Shown piece by piece: positions 53,583 through 61,873 of a DNA stretch of 64,000 nucleotides. This stretch comes from Myxococcales bacterium UBA1660 (lineage in GTDB: Bacteria > Myxococcota_A > Polyangia > Polyangiales > Houyiibacteriaceae): assembly GCA_002320815.1 (NCBI GenBank), contig DCLA01000045.1:103388-167387 (forward strand). Reading direction: 5' to 3'. A model generated the notes under the pieces. It was not told where the DNA came from. It worked only from the letters and a program-made list of their open reading frames with translations, and did no database searches. The stretch's first letter is position 1, and every line of letters starts with the position of its first letter. The position numbers and the translations under genes were made by a program.

Positions 53583-54856
53583 AGAACGCTGCTCGACTCC
53601 GTGATCATGGCGCCTCGCGCCTGCGCTCTGCTGGGATGGATGCTGCGGGGATGACCGCTCCGGGGACGCGCGTTCCCAGGCGGCTCGCGGCCGGGCTGCT
53701 GGCCGCGCTCCTGTTCGCCTGCGGCGACGACCCGGCCAGCGACTTCGGCGATGGCGGCTCTTTCCCGGTCGATGGCTCCCGCGTGGACGCCGGACCCACC
53801 GACGGCGGCTCCGAAGACGGCGGCCAGCCCGACGCTTTCGAAGCGGACGCCAACGCGCCCGAGCCCGACGCCGGCGTCGAGGACCCGACCGTGTCCTCCG
53901 AGTTCTGGCTCGCCGACCCCGACACCGTGCTCGGTCTGGACGGCAGCTACATCAGCTACGGCACCACCATCGGGCCCGGCCAGGGTCCCCGCTGCGGCGG
54001 CGTCGGTGAACTCTTCGTGCCCTACCTGGTGCACGGCTCGGGCAACACGGTCGGGATCAGCGACTGCGCCGCCGGCGACGCCATGCCCAGCGGCCCGGGC
54101 GCATGGGCCGAGGGGGCCATCTGGGCGCCCGGCGTGGCGCGCTACGGCGACCGCTACTTCATGTACTACACGGCCAGCCGCCGAGGCACCGGCCAGAAGT
54201 GCGTGGGTCGCGCGGTGGCCTCGGCCGCCCGCGGACCCTTCACCGACCAAGGCGAATGGGCCTGCCCGCCGATGGGCCGATGGGCCATCGACGCCAACCC
54301 CATCGTCGCTGACGGACAGCTGCTCGTCGCCTACCGCGACGACGCCATCAACTCCTTCCCGGAGACCGGCCTGTCGGTGGTGCGCACCGACGCCAACGGC
54401 TGGGCCGACTGGTCCACGCGCCGCGACCTGCTCCGCAGCACCGACGTCGACTGGGAGACCATCGCTGTGAGCGGGACCAGTCGGGTCATCGAGAACCCCT
54501 CGCTCTTCCTCCACGAGGGCCTCTGGTACGTGACCTACTCGGGCAACAACTGGGACAGCCCCCGCTACGCGACCGGCCTGGCGCTGTGCGGACCGAGCCC
54601 CCTCCCCGCCACCCCCTGCACGCCGCTGCGCGACGGCGTCCGGCGCCCCTACTTCGGCTTCATGGGCGACGGAGACCTGGACCCCTACCGCGGCCTCCCC
54701 GGCAACCACGAGGGCCCCGGCGGCATGGACGTCTTCAACGCGGCCGACGGGTCCCTCCGTGTGATTTGGCACTGGTGGCAGCGCTCCGATGGCACTCGCC
54801 GCTCCGCCGTCGGAAGGCTGCTCGAGGACGACGGCGGCTTCTGGGTCGGCCCCTGA
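53579..54856 (+). CDS. GH43-like beta-propeller glycosidase lipoprotein
   Basis: A 425-residue lipoprotein and last gene of the operon. The ATG of the ATGA overlap is used; Met20 and Met25 are alternative starts before the signal ending LLFAC (Cys48). After an Asp/Ala linker comes a five-blade-propeller glycosidase pattern: DPDTVLGLDGSYISYGTT (catalytic-base Asp candidate), GAIWAPGVARYGDRYFMYYT, RWAIDANPIVADGQLLVAYR (second Asp), then IENPSLFLHEGLWYVTYSG (Glu candidate) and GGMDVFNAADGSLRVIWHWW. This fits GH43-like arabinanases and xylosidases. The substrate is not certain. No terminator is evident in the 160 bp before the convergent gene. Confidence 0.72.
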   Translation: MKNAARLRDHGASRLRSAGMDAAGMTAPGTRVPRRLAAGLLAALLFACGDDPASDFGDGGSFPVDGSRVDAGPTDGGSEDGGQPDAFEADANAPEPDAGVEDPTVSSEFWLADPDTVLGLDGSYISYGTTIGPGQGPRCGGVGELFVPYLVHGSGNTVGISDCAAGDAMPSGPGAWAEGAIWAPGVARYGDRYFMYYTASRRGTGQKCVGRAVASAARGPFTDQGEWACPPMGRWAIDANPIVADGQLLVAYRDDAINSFPETGLSVVRTDANGWADWSTRRDLLRSTDVDWETIAVSGTSRVIENPSLFLHEGLWYVTYSGNNWDSPRYATGLALCGPSPLPATPCTPLRDGVRRPYFGFMGDGDLDPYRGLPGNHEGPGGMDVFNAADGSLRVIWHWWQRSDGTRRSAVGRLLEDDGGFWVGP

Positions 54857-55016
54857 TCGGCGCCGCGCTTCTCGGTGGCGCTGGGCAGGGTGCTTCACCA
54901 GCGTCGTAGCTCTCGCGCCCGCTGTGGGTGGGTGGTCGGCCACGACGATCCGCAGACACCCCGCGTGGAGCTTCGCGGCCGCCGCCCTGACGCGCCGCCG
55001 AGGCGAACCGGGAGCG

Positions 55017-55946
55017 TCAGTCCGCGACGATGGAGAACGCGACGTCGTCGAAGAGCATCCAGAGGTCGGGCGTGAGCCCCTGGCGCGTGCCGCCGCCGAT
55101 GGAGGCTGACATGGTCGCCGAAGTCCCCGGCGCCGGGTTCTCGGACGCGGTGATCACCCCGTCGACCGCCAGGACCTCGGAGTCGTTCCAGGAGAGCGAG
55201 ACCGAGCCGGTGGCGTCCGGAGCGAAGTGCACCCGCAGCGCGAACCTCACCCACTGACCTCGAGCGGTCGGCGGAGCGTCGACGGGGTAGACGTCGGTCG
55301 TGAAGCCCGCATCGGGGACCTGTCGGGTGACGCCGATGATCCAGGCGGAGTCGGCGGCCGTGGTCCACGAGTTGCCAAAGGACACCCGCGTCCCCGCGCC
55401 GAGGGTGACGGAGAAGAACTCGAAGTTGCCGAAGGTCGAGCGATCGTAGTCTCCGAGCTGCCAGCTCCCCTCCAGCAGCACGGTGCGACCGACGCTCTGG
55501 AGGCCGTGCTTGTAGACCACGAAGGACGAGCCCAGCTCACCGGTGGTCGACCCGGGCGCGGTCATCTCCACCGACCTGGGCGGCGAGACGGCGTCCTCCA
55601 CCGAGAAGCGCGTCATGCCCAGAGCAGGGGTCTCCTCCCAGCCCTCGGAGGGAGTCGCCACGTCGTCGAAGTCGGCGCAGAAACACGGCAGACCGCCGAG
55701 GCAGCGGGTGGAGCAGAAGTCCGTGGGCCCGTCGATGGGCGGACCGTCGGTGGGCGGAGCGAGGTCCAGCGCCCCCTCGTCGGTGGCCATGTCGGAAATC
55801 TGCGCGTCCGGTGCGGCATCCGCCTCCGTGCGGAGATCATCGAAGTCCACGCACCCCGACGCCACGAGCAGAGCCCCGACGGCGCCCACGACGGCAGCCG
55901 ATCGACGGCCTTGCTGACAGAGCCCTTCGACGAGCGCACGCATCAT
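55017..55946 (-). CDS. LamG/jelly-roll-like lipoprotein
   Basis: A 309-residue lipoprotein (lipobox VASGC, Cys32; two starts, MM at 55946 and 55943). A Pro/Asp linker and two Cys pairs (FCSTRCLGGLPCFCADFDD) precede a beta-sandwich of about 200 residues: FSVEDAVSPPRSVEMTAPG, VLLEGSWQLGDYDRS, GQWVRFALRVHFAPDATGSV and LWMLFDDVAFSI. This looks like a LamG/concanavalin-type carbohydrate-binding fold. Its start overlaps the upstream TPR gene by 4 bp, so the two are cotranscribed. The role is unknown; binding is more likely than catalysis. Confidence 0.7.
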   Translation of the reverse strand: MMRALVEGLCQQGRRSAAVVGAVGALLVASGCVDFDDLRTEADAAPDAQISDMATDEGALDLAPPTDGPPIDGPTDFCSTRCLGGLPCFCADFDDVATPSEGWEETPALGMTRFSVEDAVSPPRSVEMTAPGSTTGELGSSFVVYKHGLQSVGRTVLLEGSWQLGDYDRSTFGNFEFFSVTLGAGTRVSFGNSWTTAADSAWIIGVTRQVPDAGFTTDVYPVDAPPTARGQWVRFALRVHFAPDATGSVSLSWNDSEVLAVDGVITASENPAPGTSATMSASIGGGTRQGLTPDLWMLFDDVAFSIVAD

Positions 55947-56740
55947 CGGAACTCCCCCCGGACCTGGAGCCCGCCCAGGGCCGCGCGCACCTCGACACCG
56001 CCGCCCTCCTCGGACGATCTCCCCCGGGGCGCGAGCACGAAGAGCAGCACGCTGCTGGCCGCCGCTGCGACGGCAATCCCGACCATGGCGCGAGCGGCGC
56101 GCTGCCGCCGGGGGCCACCGGATGCGTCGATGGTGGGCTGTGCACAATCGGGGGCACAGGTCATCTCCAGATCGGAGTGTACGTGCCGCACATCGATGTA
56201 GAGCCCCAGGCCGATCCCGCCGGCCACCACCGCCACACCGGCGGTCACCAGGGCCAGGTTGCGCAGCAAGTGGCTCGGCTCCGGCACGGGCGCCATCGGC
56301 TCCTCGGCCGGCCGAGCGGCGACCTCGCCCTCGAGCAGCGCGACCCGCGCGCGCACCTCGGCGGCGTTTTCGGCGTCGGGCATGGCGTCGAGGTAGAGGC
56401 GGAAGTTGCGCACGGCGTCCGCCGAGCGCCGCAGCCGGTCTTGCGTCGTCCCGATGTTGTAGAGCAGCGCCGGACGCCCACTGAGCTCGTAGCTCGCCTC
56501 GAAGCGCTCGAGCGCTTCGGCGAAGCGCCCGTCGGAGAACGCGCGGCGACCGGCATTGAAGAGGTCGCGGGCCTCCGCATCGCGGCCGCCTGCCTCCGCA
56601 TCGCCGGGTGCCGCATCGTCCGCCTGGGCATCGTCCGCCACCGCATCGCCGGCATCGCCCTGCGCCGCGACGAGCGGTATCGGCAGCGCCAGCGTTGCCG
56701 CGAGGATGCAGAGCCACCGCGAGGAGAAGCGAGTACCCAT
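55943..56740 (-). CDS. TPR-domain membrane protein
   Basis: A 265-residue protein of a type very common in myxobacteria. A signal peptide (MGTRFSSRWLCILAATLALP) and an Asp/Ala linker precede TPR units: ARDLFNAGRRAFSDGRFAEA, LERFEASYELSGRPALLYNI and RRSADAVRNFRLYLDAMPD at about 60-125. Two membrane helices follow (about 165-190 and 215-235) with a Cys pair between them. It is probably an envelope scaffold. It is the upstream partner of the LamG-like lipoprotein gene. Confidence 0.75.
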   Translation of the reverse strand: MGTRFSSRWLCILAATLALPIPLVAAQGDAGDAVADDAQADDAAPGDAEAGGRDAEARDLFNAGRRAFSDGRFAEALERFEASYELSGRPALLYNIGTTQDRLRRSADAVRNFRLYLDAMPDAENAAEVRARVALLEGEVAARPAEEPMAPVPEPSHLLRNLALVTAGVAVVAGGIGLGLYIDVRHVHSDLEMTCAPDCAQPTIDASGGPRRQRAARAMVGIAVAAAASSVLLFVLAPRGRSSEEGGGVEVRAALGGLQVRGEFR

Positions 56741-57108
56741 GGTCCTGGACTCTCGGCCAGTCCACCGACCGCGGCAAGGACGGGGGCGCCGAAACTCAGC
56801 GGGAGAGCGATCTCGAGCGCCTGGGGGTACCCTTCGGCGGGGGCCCGATTCGGAGGACCGAACGGTGGAAACGTTGGTGACCGCGGTCTCCGCGCTGATG
56901 CGCCGAGGCTGAAAGCGAGCCCAGGGGCCCTGCTCGTGATCGCGCGCTGGGAAGGCTGAGCCCGCCCAGCGAGAGACGCCGCCATCTCCGGCGCTGCGGG
57001 ACGGCGTGGGGGCGTCGCTCTCGGGAGCGAGGCGACGGCTGGGCGTTCGCGCCCCGGCCGCCGGTGACAGCGGATTGCGAACTGCGCGGAAACGCGCGAT
57101 GGAGATTC
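56741..57108. other. Divergent intergenic region, 368 bp
   Basis: This gap separates the divergent TPR and FG-GAP lipoprotein genes and must hold both promoters. I see no credible small gene. An imperfect inverted repeat around CGTCGCTC-TCGG-GAGCG at about 57011-57037 is the only clear structure. Open frames crossing the region lack coding character. Confidence 0.5.
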
Positions 57109-59472
57109 ATGCGCGGACTTCGACTGGGTTTCGGGTTGTTCTTGGCAGCGCTCGCCCTCACGAACGGGTGCGGCGACGACGACGGCTCCGGCGCGCCTTG
57201 CACGCTGAGCGCAGATTGCTCCTCGGGCGAGCGCTGCATCGACGGCCGCTGCCAGACGCTGACCGAGGTCGATGGGGGCCCGGACGCCACCCCGTGCAGC
57301 GGCGCAAACACCTGCGGCGACGGCTGCTGCGAGAGCGGCCAGCTCTGCGGCACCGACCTCACCTGTTGCGCGCCCTCCGACACCTGCGGCGGCGCCTGCT
57401 GCGGCGGCGCCGGACAGAGCTGCGTGGCCGATGTCTGTGTGCTCGACTGTGGAGACGCCGCCGCTTGCTCCGGCGGGTGCTGCGGGGACGGGCAGGTGTG
57501 TCTGCTCGACGCGTGCACCGACCCGGGCGCCGCCTGCGCCAGCCCCCTCGACTGCCCCGAGGGTCAGTACTGCGAAGCCAGCATCGGTCGCTGCCTGCCG
57601 CGGGTGACCTCGGCCGACGAGTGCGAGTACCGCCCCACGGTCGGCGACTTCGAGATCCAGGTGGAGTGGCATTGGGCGAACGATCCCGACGTCCGGCCTC
57701 TGCACGACCAGGTGATGTCGACCCCGATGGTCGCGAACCTGAACGACGACAACGGCGATGGGCGCATCGACCAGAACGACATCCCCGACGTGGTCTTCAA
57801 CACCTTCCGCGCCGGTTCCCCCGACACCGGAGGGGCATCGGTCTATGGGGCCGACGGCGTGCTGCGGGCCATCTCCGGCGCCGACGGCTCGCGGCTGTGG
57901 CCCACCGCGGAGCCGGCATACGCCACCCACCCTTCCCTCGAGGTGGCCATCGCCGACATCCGGCCCGACTCTCCCGGCCCGGAGATCGTGGGCTGCGCCT
58001 TCGACCCGGGGACGACCTTCGGGGCCGACCGGCTCACCATCTTCTCCGCGCAGGGGGACATCCTGCACCGCTTCTCCGAGGGGCCCATCGTGGGCTGCGG
58101 TCGCCCGGCCATCGCCGACATGAACGGCGACGGGGTCGCCGAGATCGTGGTCGCCAACACCATCGTGCAGGCCGACGGCTCGGGTTTCGTGACCGCCCCC
58201 CTGCGGGGCTCCTCGGCCATCGCCGCGATCTACGACGTGACCGGCGACGGCGACCTCGAGCTCATCGGCATCAACGGCGTCGCGCGGGCCGACGGCACCG
58301 TGGTCTGGCAAGCGGACACGTTCGTCGGCGAAGGAGGCTACGTGGCCATCGCCGACATGGACCTCGACGGGGACCCCGACGTGGTCGCCACCAGCTCCAC
58401 TTCCCACGCGGTGACCGTCCGCGACGGAGCGACCGGGGAGCTGCTCGCCGGCCCCACCGAGATCACCCCCACCGGCGACCCCTCCATCAGCGCCCGGGTG
58501 GCGGCCATCATGGCCGCGCGCCCCGACCGCGACGCCCTCTCCGGTGGCGGCGCGCCCACCATCGCCAACTTCGACGACGACCCCGAGCCGGAGATCGCCC
58601 TGGCCGGCGGCTACGCCTACGCGGTCCTCGAGAACGACCTGAGCCGCAAGTGGTTCTTCGAGACCCAGGACACCTCGAGCCGGGCCACCGGCTCCAGCGT
58701 GTTCGACTTCGAAGGGGACGGAGTGGCGGAGGTCCTCTACAACGACGAGCGCTTCTTCCGCGCGTTCCGGGGCCCCAGCGGCGCGGTGTACCTCGAGCGC
58801 TGCAACACCAGCGGCACCCTCACCGAGTACCCCATCGTGGTCGACGTGGACAACGACGACCACGCCGAGATCGTGCTCGCCGCGAACAACTACGCCTTCT
58901 CCCAGTGCAGCGACGGCTCCGCCTCGAGCACCGGCATCTGGGCCTTCGGCCACCCGGACAACCAGTGGGTACGCACGCGGCGCATCTGGAACCAGCACAG
59001 CTACCACGTCACCAACATCAACGAAGACGGCACCCTGCCGGCGCGTGAGGCGCCCAACTACGCCGACCCCCGGCTCAACAACTTCCGGCAGAACGTACAG
59101 CCCGATGGGCTCTTCGATGCGCCCGACCTCGTGCTCCGCGATCTGGCCTTCAGCACCTCCGAGTGCAGCGGCGCGCTCGTGCTCCGGGTGCGGGTGCTCA
59201 ACGCCGGTCGCGCCGGCGCGCCCGCGGGGGTCCCGGTGAGCTTCTACGTCGACGGTACGTTCCTGGCGCGCACCACCACCACGCGACCGCTGCTGGCGGG
59301 CGCCAGTGAAGTGGTCGAGGTGCGGCTCGAGGACGTGGTGTCCGGCACCCCCTACGCGATCACCGCCGTTCTCAACGATCCGGGCCACGAGCCCCTCGGC
59401 GGCCTCAACGAATGTCGCCCCGACAACAACGGCACCGAGGCCGTCACCGCCCTCTGCCCCGAGCTGGGCTGA
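57109..59472 (+). CDS. FG-GAP/VCBS-propeller lipoprotein with CARDB domain
   Basis: A 787-residue lipoprotein (signal MRGLRLGFGLFLAALALTNG, lipid Cys21; GGAG upstream of the ATG). Cys-rich repeats at about 30-180 (SADCSSGERCIDGRC, CGDGCCESGQLC, CGGACCGGAGQSC) lead into an FG-GAP/VCBS-type propeller at about 200-620 with calcium loops such as DDNGDGRIDQNDIPD and IADMDLDGDPDVV. The last ~110 residues are a CARDB-like beta-sandwich: DLVLRDLAFSTSECSGALV, VPVSFYVDGTFLA, EVVEVRLEDV. It is probably a large surface adhesin-like protein. It stands alone, 13 bp before the DUF167 gene. Confidence 0.82.
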   Translation: MRGLRLGFGLFLAALALTNGCGDDDGSGAPCTLSADCSSGERCIDGRCQTLTEVDGGPDATPCSGANTCGDGCCESGQLCGTDLTCCAPSDTCGGACCGGAGQSCVADVCVLDCGDAAACSGGCCGDGQVCLLDACTDPGAACASPLDCPEGQYCEASIGRCLPRVTSADECEYRPTVGDFEIQVEWHWANDPDVRPLHDQVMSTPMVANLNDDNGDGRIDQNDIPDVVFNTFRAGSPDTGGASVYGADGVLRAISGADGSRLWPTAEPAYATHPSLEVAIADIRPDSPGPEIVGCAFDPGTTFGADRLTIFSAQGDILHRFSEGPIVGCGRPAIADMNGDGVAEIVVANTIVQADGSGFVTAPLRGSSAIAAIYDVTGDGDLELIGINGVARADGTVVWQADTFVGEGGYVAIADMDLDGDPDVVATSSTSHAVTVRDGATGELLAGPTEITPTGDPSISARVAAIMAARPDRDALSGGGAPTIANFDDDPEPEIALAGGYAYAVLENDLSRKWFFETQDTSSRATGSSVFDFEGDGVAEVLYNDERFFRAFRGPSGAVYLERCNTSGTLTEYPIVVDVDNDDHAEIVLAANNYAFSQCSDGSASSTGIWAFGHPDNQWVRTRRIWNQHSYHVTNINEDGTLPAREAPNYADPRLNNFRQNVQPDGLFDAPDLVLRDLAFSTSECSGALVLRVRVLNAGRAGAPAGVPVSFYVDGTFLARTTTTRPLLAGASEVVEVRLEDVVSGTPYAITAVLNDPGHEPLGGLNECRPDNNGTEAVTALCPELG

Positions 59473-59485
59473 GCGGGGGGAGGCG

Positions 59486-59791
59486 GTGCAGACGCGCTCG
59501 CGTTCGGACGGGGTCGATCTCGAAGGCCTCGTGGTGAGCGCGCGCGAGGACGGGATCTGCTTCGCCGTCCGGGTGGCGCCCCGGTCGAGCCGCGACGCCA
59601 TCCTCGGCGTCCACGACGGCGCGTTGAAGGTCGCCCTCACCGCGCCGCCCGTCGAGGGGGCAGCCAACGCCGCGCTCCGGAAGCTCCTCGCGAAGCGCTT
59701 CGGAGTCGCCAAGGGCGCGGTGCAGATCCTCCACGGCGACAAGAGCCGCGACAAGACCGTGCTCCTCCGCGGCGTGTCCAGTAGAGCCTGA
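59486..59791 (+). CDS. DUF167/YggU-family protein
   Basis: A 101-residue protein starting at GTG with GGGGGAGG just upstream. It has the small alpha/beta YggU fold: AVRVAPRSSRDAILGVHDGA at about 26-45, LKVALTAPPVEGAANAALRK at about 46-65 and the closing ILHGDKSRDKTVLLRG. The conserved AxPxxGxAN segment is intact. The function of the family is not established. Its stop codon lies in the first CCTGAWTCAGG palindrome. Confidence 0.88.
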   Translation: MQTRSRSDGVDLEGLVVSAREDGICFAVRVAPRSSRDAILGVHDGALKVALTAPPVEGAANAALRKLLAKRFGVAKGAVQILHGDKSRDKTVLLRGVSSRA

Positions 59792-59797
59792 TTCAGG
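59787..59797. promoter_or_regulatory. Palindrome CCTGATTCAGG, copy 1
   Basis: An 11-bp palindrome with one central base, overlapping the DUF167 stop codon. With one flanking base on each side it is the exact reverse complement of the site at 59929-59941. Likely a regulator-binding site for the AraC-type gene downstream. Confidence 0.55.
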
Positions 59798-59929
59798 AGG
59801 AGCGTGAGGGGATCCGGGTTCTGGGTGCGTGCCATGGCGCGTCCGCGAACCGAGGAGATGCCGAGCATCTTCGAGCGTGAGGGGACGGCGGCAGGGTGCG
59901 TGCTCAGGGCGCGAAGCGCCCACGCGCAT

Positions 59930-59940
59930 CCTGAATCAGG
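59930..59940. promoter_or_regulatory. Palindrome CCTGAATCAGG, copy 2
   Basis: The same 11-bp palindrome in opposite orientation, 16 bp upstream of the AraC-type start used here. The distance between the two sites is 143 bp, compatible with looping by one regulator. Confidence 0.58.
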
Positions 59941-59956
59941 CTATAGAGTTCCCCTC

Positions 59957-60796
59957 GTGCAGGTGCTGGAGGGACGGCTCGGAGAGCTGCGGTGGCGCTA
60001 CCTACCGCGGCAGCCGCCCGCTCGACTGCGGCCCTTCGTCCGCGCCATGGCAGCGTACGAGGAGCGGGCGCCCGGCTGGGTTCACCGGCGCGAGCTCCCG
60101 CACCCGGGGCTGGTGATGATCGTCGAGCTCGAACCGGCCATCCGAGTCGAGAGCGAAGGCACCCTTCGCCCTTTCGGCCGCGGCTTCGTGGCCGGCATCG
60201 GCGGGCGCCCTTCCTTGACCGTCTACGACCGCCACCAGCGCGGCCTCCAGGTGGACCTGAGCGCGCTCGGCGCCCGGGCCCTGTTCGCCGTCGACGGCGC
60301 GGAGTTGGCTGGCCGGGTGGTGGGACTCGAAGAGCTCGGCTGGGGCCACCTCGCCGAGCGGCTGGCCGAAGCCCCCGACTGGCCCTCGCGCTTCGCCTTC
60401 GTCGACCGCGCCTTCGAAGAGCGACTCGCCGGCGCGGGCGATCTGCGCGTCGCCCGCTGGCTCCTCGAGGCCGTCGAGGCTTCCGGCGGCCAGCGCCCCA
60501 TCGCCGAGCTGGTGGCCGAGAGCGGCTACAGCCACGGCTACCTGGGCCGCCTCTGCCGCAGGGACCTGGGCCTGACCCCGAAACGGCTCAGCCAGCTGGT
60601 GCGCTTCCAGCGGCTGGTCCAGCGCATGCGCGGCGCCCCGCAGGGGCCCTCGGGCGACGTCGGTGCACCCACCTTGGCCCGCCTGGCCGCCGAGCTCGGC
60701 TACGCCGACCACTCCCACCTGGTCCGCGAGGTGCGCCTCTGGAGCGGCGTCGCCCCCTCCGAGCTCGAGGCCCTGGTCGCGCCCGCCCTCGTCTGA
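59957..60796 (+). CDS. AraC-family transcription regulator
   Basis: A 279-residue regulator with the start set at GTG 59957, just before the conserved WRYLPRQPPARLRPFVRAMA lead-in. The frame is open to 59804, but that stretch holds a palindrome and direct repeats. The first ~180 residues form a sensory domain like that of DUF6597-type regulators. The C-terminal AraC HTH spans about 180-270: RPIAELVAESGYSHGYLGRL, LCRRDLGLTPKRLSQLVRFQ, then ARLAAELGYADHSHLVREVR. Two CCTGAWTCAGG palindromes upstream suggest autoregulation. The target genes are unknown. Confidence 0.84.
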   Translation: MQVLEGRLGELRWRYLPRQPPARLRPFVRAMAAYEERAPGWVHRRELPHPGLVMIVELEPAIRVESEGTLRPFGRGFVAGIGGRPSLTVYDRHQRGLQVDLSALGARALFAVDGAELAGRVVGLEELGWGHLAERLAEAPDWPSRFAFVDRAFEERLAGAGDLRVARWLLEAVEASGGQRPIAELVAESGYSHGYLGRLCRRDLGLTPKRLSQLVRFQRLVQRMRGAPQGPSGDVGAPTLARLAAELGYADHSHLVREVRLWSGVAPSELEALVAPALV

Positions 60797-60889
60797 CCCG
60801 GCGCTCGCCTGAGGCGCTCGTCGGTCGCTCGCGCCCGTGGGTCGAATTCGTCCAAGCCCGCCGCCGCGCGAGGCGCCATCCTCCCGTTC

Positions 60890-61330
60890 ATGCACGGACT
60901 CATGCCCTACCTCGTCGTCGACGACGCCGCCGCCGCCATCCGCTTCTACCAAGAGGCCTTCGGCGCCGAAGTCACCCTCCGCCTCCAGGGCCCCGGCGAT
61001 GCCGTCGGCCACGCCGAGCTGACCATCCCCGGCTCCGGCCCCTTCGCCCTGGCCAGCGAGTTCCCCGACATGGGCCTCCTCGGCCCCAAGGCCCGCGGTG
61101 GCACCAGCGTCTCCATCGACCTCCACGTAGACGACTGCGACGCCTTTGCGGCCCGCGCCGCGAAGGCCGGCGCCACCGTGGAGACCGCACCCGAAGACCA
61201 GTTCTACGGCTACCGCGCCGCCCGGCTCATCGACCCCTACGGCCACCGCTGGCTCGTCGGGCAGAAGCTCGAGGACCTGACCAACGAAGAGATGCAGCGC
61301 CGCTACGAGGCTCTGCTCGCCGGCGACTGA
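60890..61330 (+). CDS. VOC-family (glyoxalase/PhnB-like) protein
   Basis: A 146-residue VOC protein. The N-terminal module has MPYLVVDDAAAAIRFYQEAF (about 5-24) and HAELTIPGSGPFALASEFPD; the second has GGTSVSIDLHVDDCDAFAAR and the closing GYRAARLIDPYGHRWLVGQK. Metal-ligand candidates are His and Glu residues at the usual strand positions (HAEL, IDPYGHRW), as in PhnB/glyoxalase-like members. It may be a resistance or small-molecule-modifying protein; the substrate is not known. It follows the AraC-type gene by 93 bp on the same strand. Confidence 0.85.
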   Translation: MHGLMPYLVVDDAAAAIRFYQEAFGAEVTLRLQGPGDAVGHAELTIPGSGPFALASEFPDMGLLGPKARGGTSVSIDLHVDDCDAFAARAAKAGATVETAPEDQFYGYRAARLIDPYGHRWLVGQKLEDLTNEEMQRRYEALLAGD

Positions 61331-61396
61331 GCCGCTGAGCGGCTGCGTAGCGGTGGGGCCGCCCCGGTGGCTTCGGCCCAGGGGGGCCCGCGCCCC

Positions 61397-61873
61397 TCAG
61401 CGAAAGAGTTCGGGGCAGGCGGACACCACCGGCCGGCACGCCGCCACCGTGCGCCCGGTGGGCAACGGCCCCGCCGAACCCGGCGCGTCGCACGACAGGG
61501 TCGTGGCGCCCGCCTCCACCGCCCGCCGGACCGCCGCCTCGCAGTCGAGCAACTCGGCGGTGGTGAGCCCGCAGAAGTACGGTTCGGGGAACCGGCAAGC
61601 CTCCAGGATCTCCTGGTCGGACAGGCCCACCCGTTCCTCGCAAGCGGCCTCTGCCACGCGGCATTCGTCGCTCGTCGCCGCGCCATCCTGGACCGAGGTC
61701 CAGCGACAGAACGCATCGAGGTAGGCCCGGTCCGTGTACCGCTCGGTCAGCGATTGCTCGCAGAACGCCTTCAGCCCCTCGGTGGACAGCTCGTTGAGGG
61801 GCAGATCGGCCGGCGCCGGATCGCCGCACGCGACCGCGATCGCCGCGATCGCGAAGGCCCATTCCAGCCGCAT
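61397..61873 (-). CDS. Small Cys-rich lipoprotein
   Basis: A 158-residue lipoprotein starting at ATG 61873 (MRLEWAFAIAAIAVAC, Cys16); an ATG 24 bases upstream is in frame but adds a poor signal. The mature part has ten spaced cysteines (FCEQSLTERY, AFCRW, ECRVAEAACEERV, ACRFPEPYFCGLTTAELLDC, ACRPVVSAC) among helices. I do not recognise the domain; similar small helical Cys proteins are frequent in myxobacterial envelopes. It converges on the VOC gene with a 66-bp gap. Confidence 0.66.
   Translation of the reverse strand: MRLEWAFAIAAIAVACGDPAPADLPLNELSTEGLKAFCEQSLTERYTDRAYLDAFCRWTSVQDGAATSDECRVAEAACEERVGLSDQEILEACRFPEPYFCGLTTAELLDCEAAVRRAVEAGATTLSCDAPGSAGPLPTGRTVAACRPVVSACPELFR

Noticed and set aside
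59804..59956. N-terminal extension of the AraC-type regulator
   Set aside because: The stretch contains a palindrome and direct repeats and lacks homology to the sensory domain; the GTG at 59957 fits the family start better.
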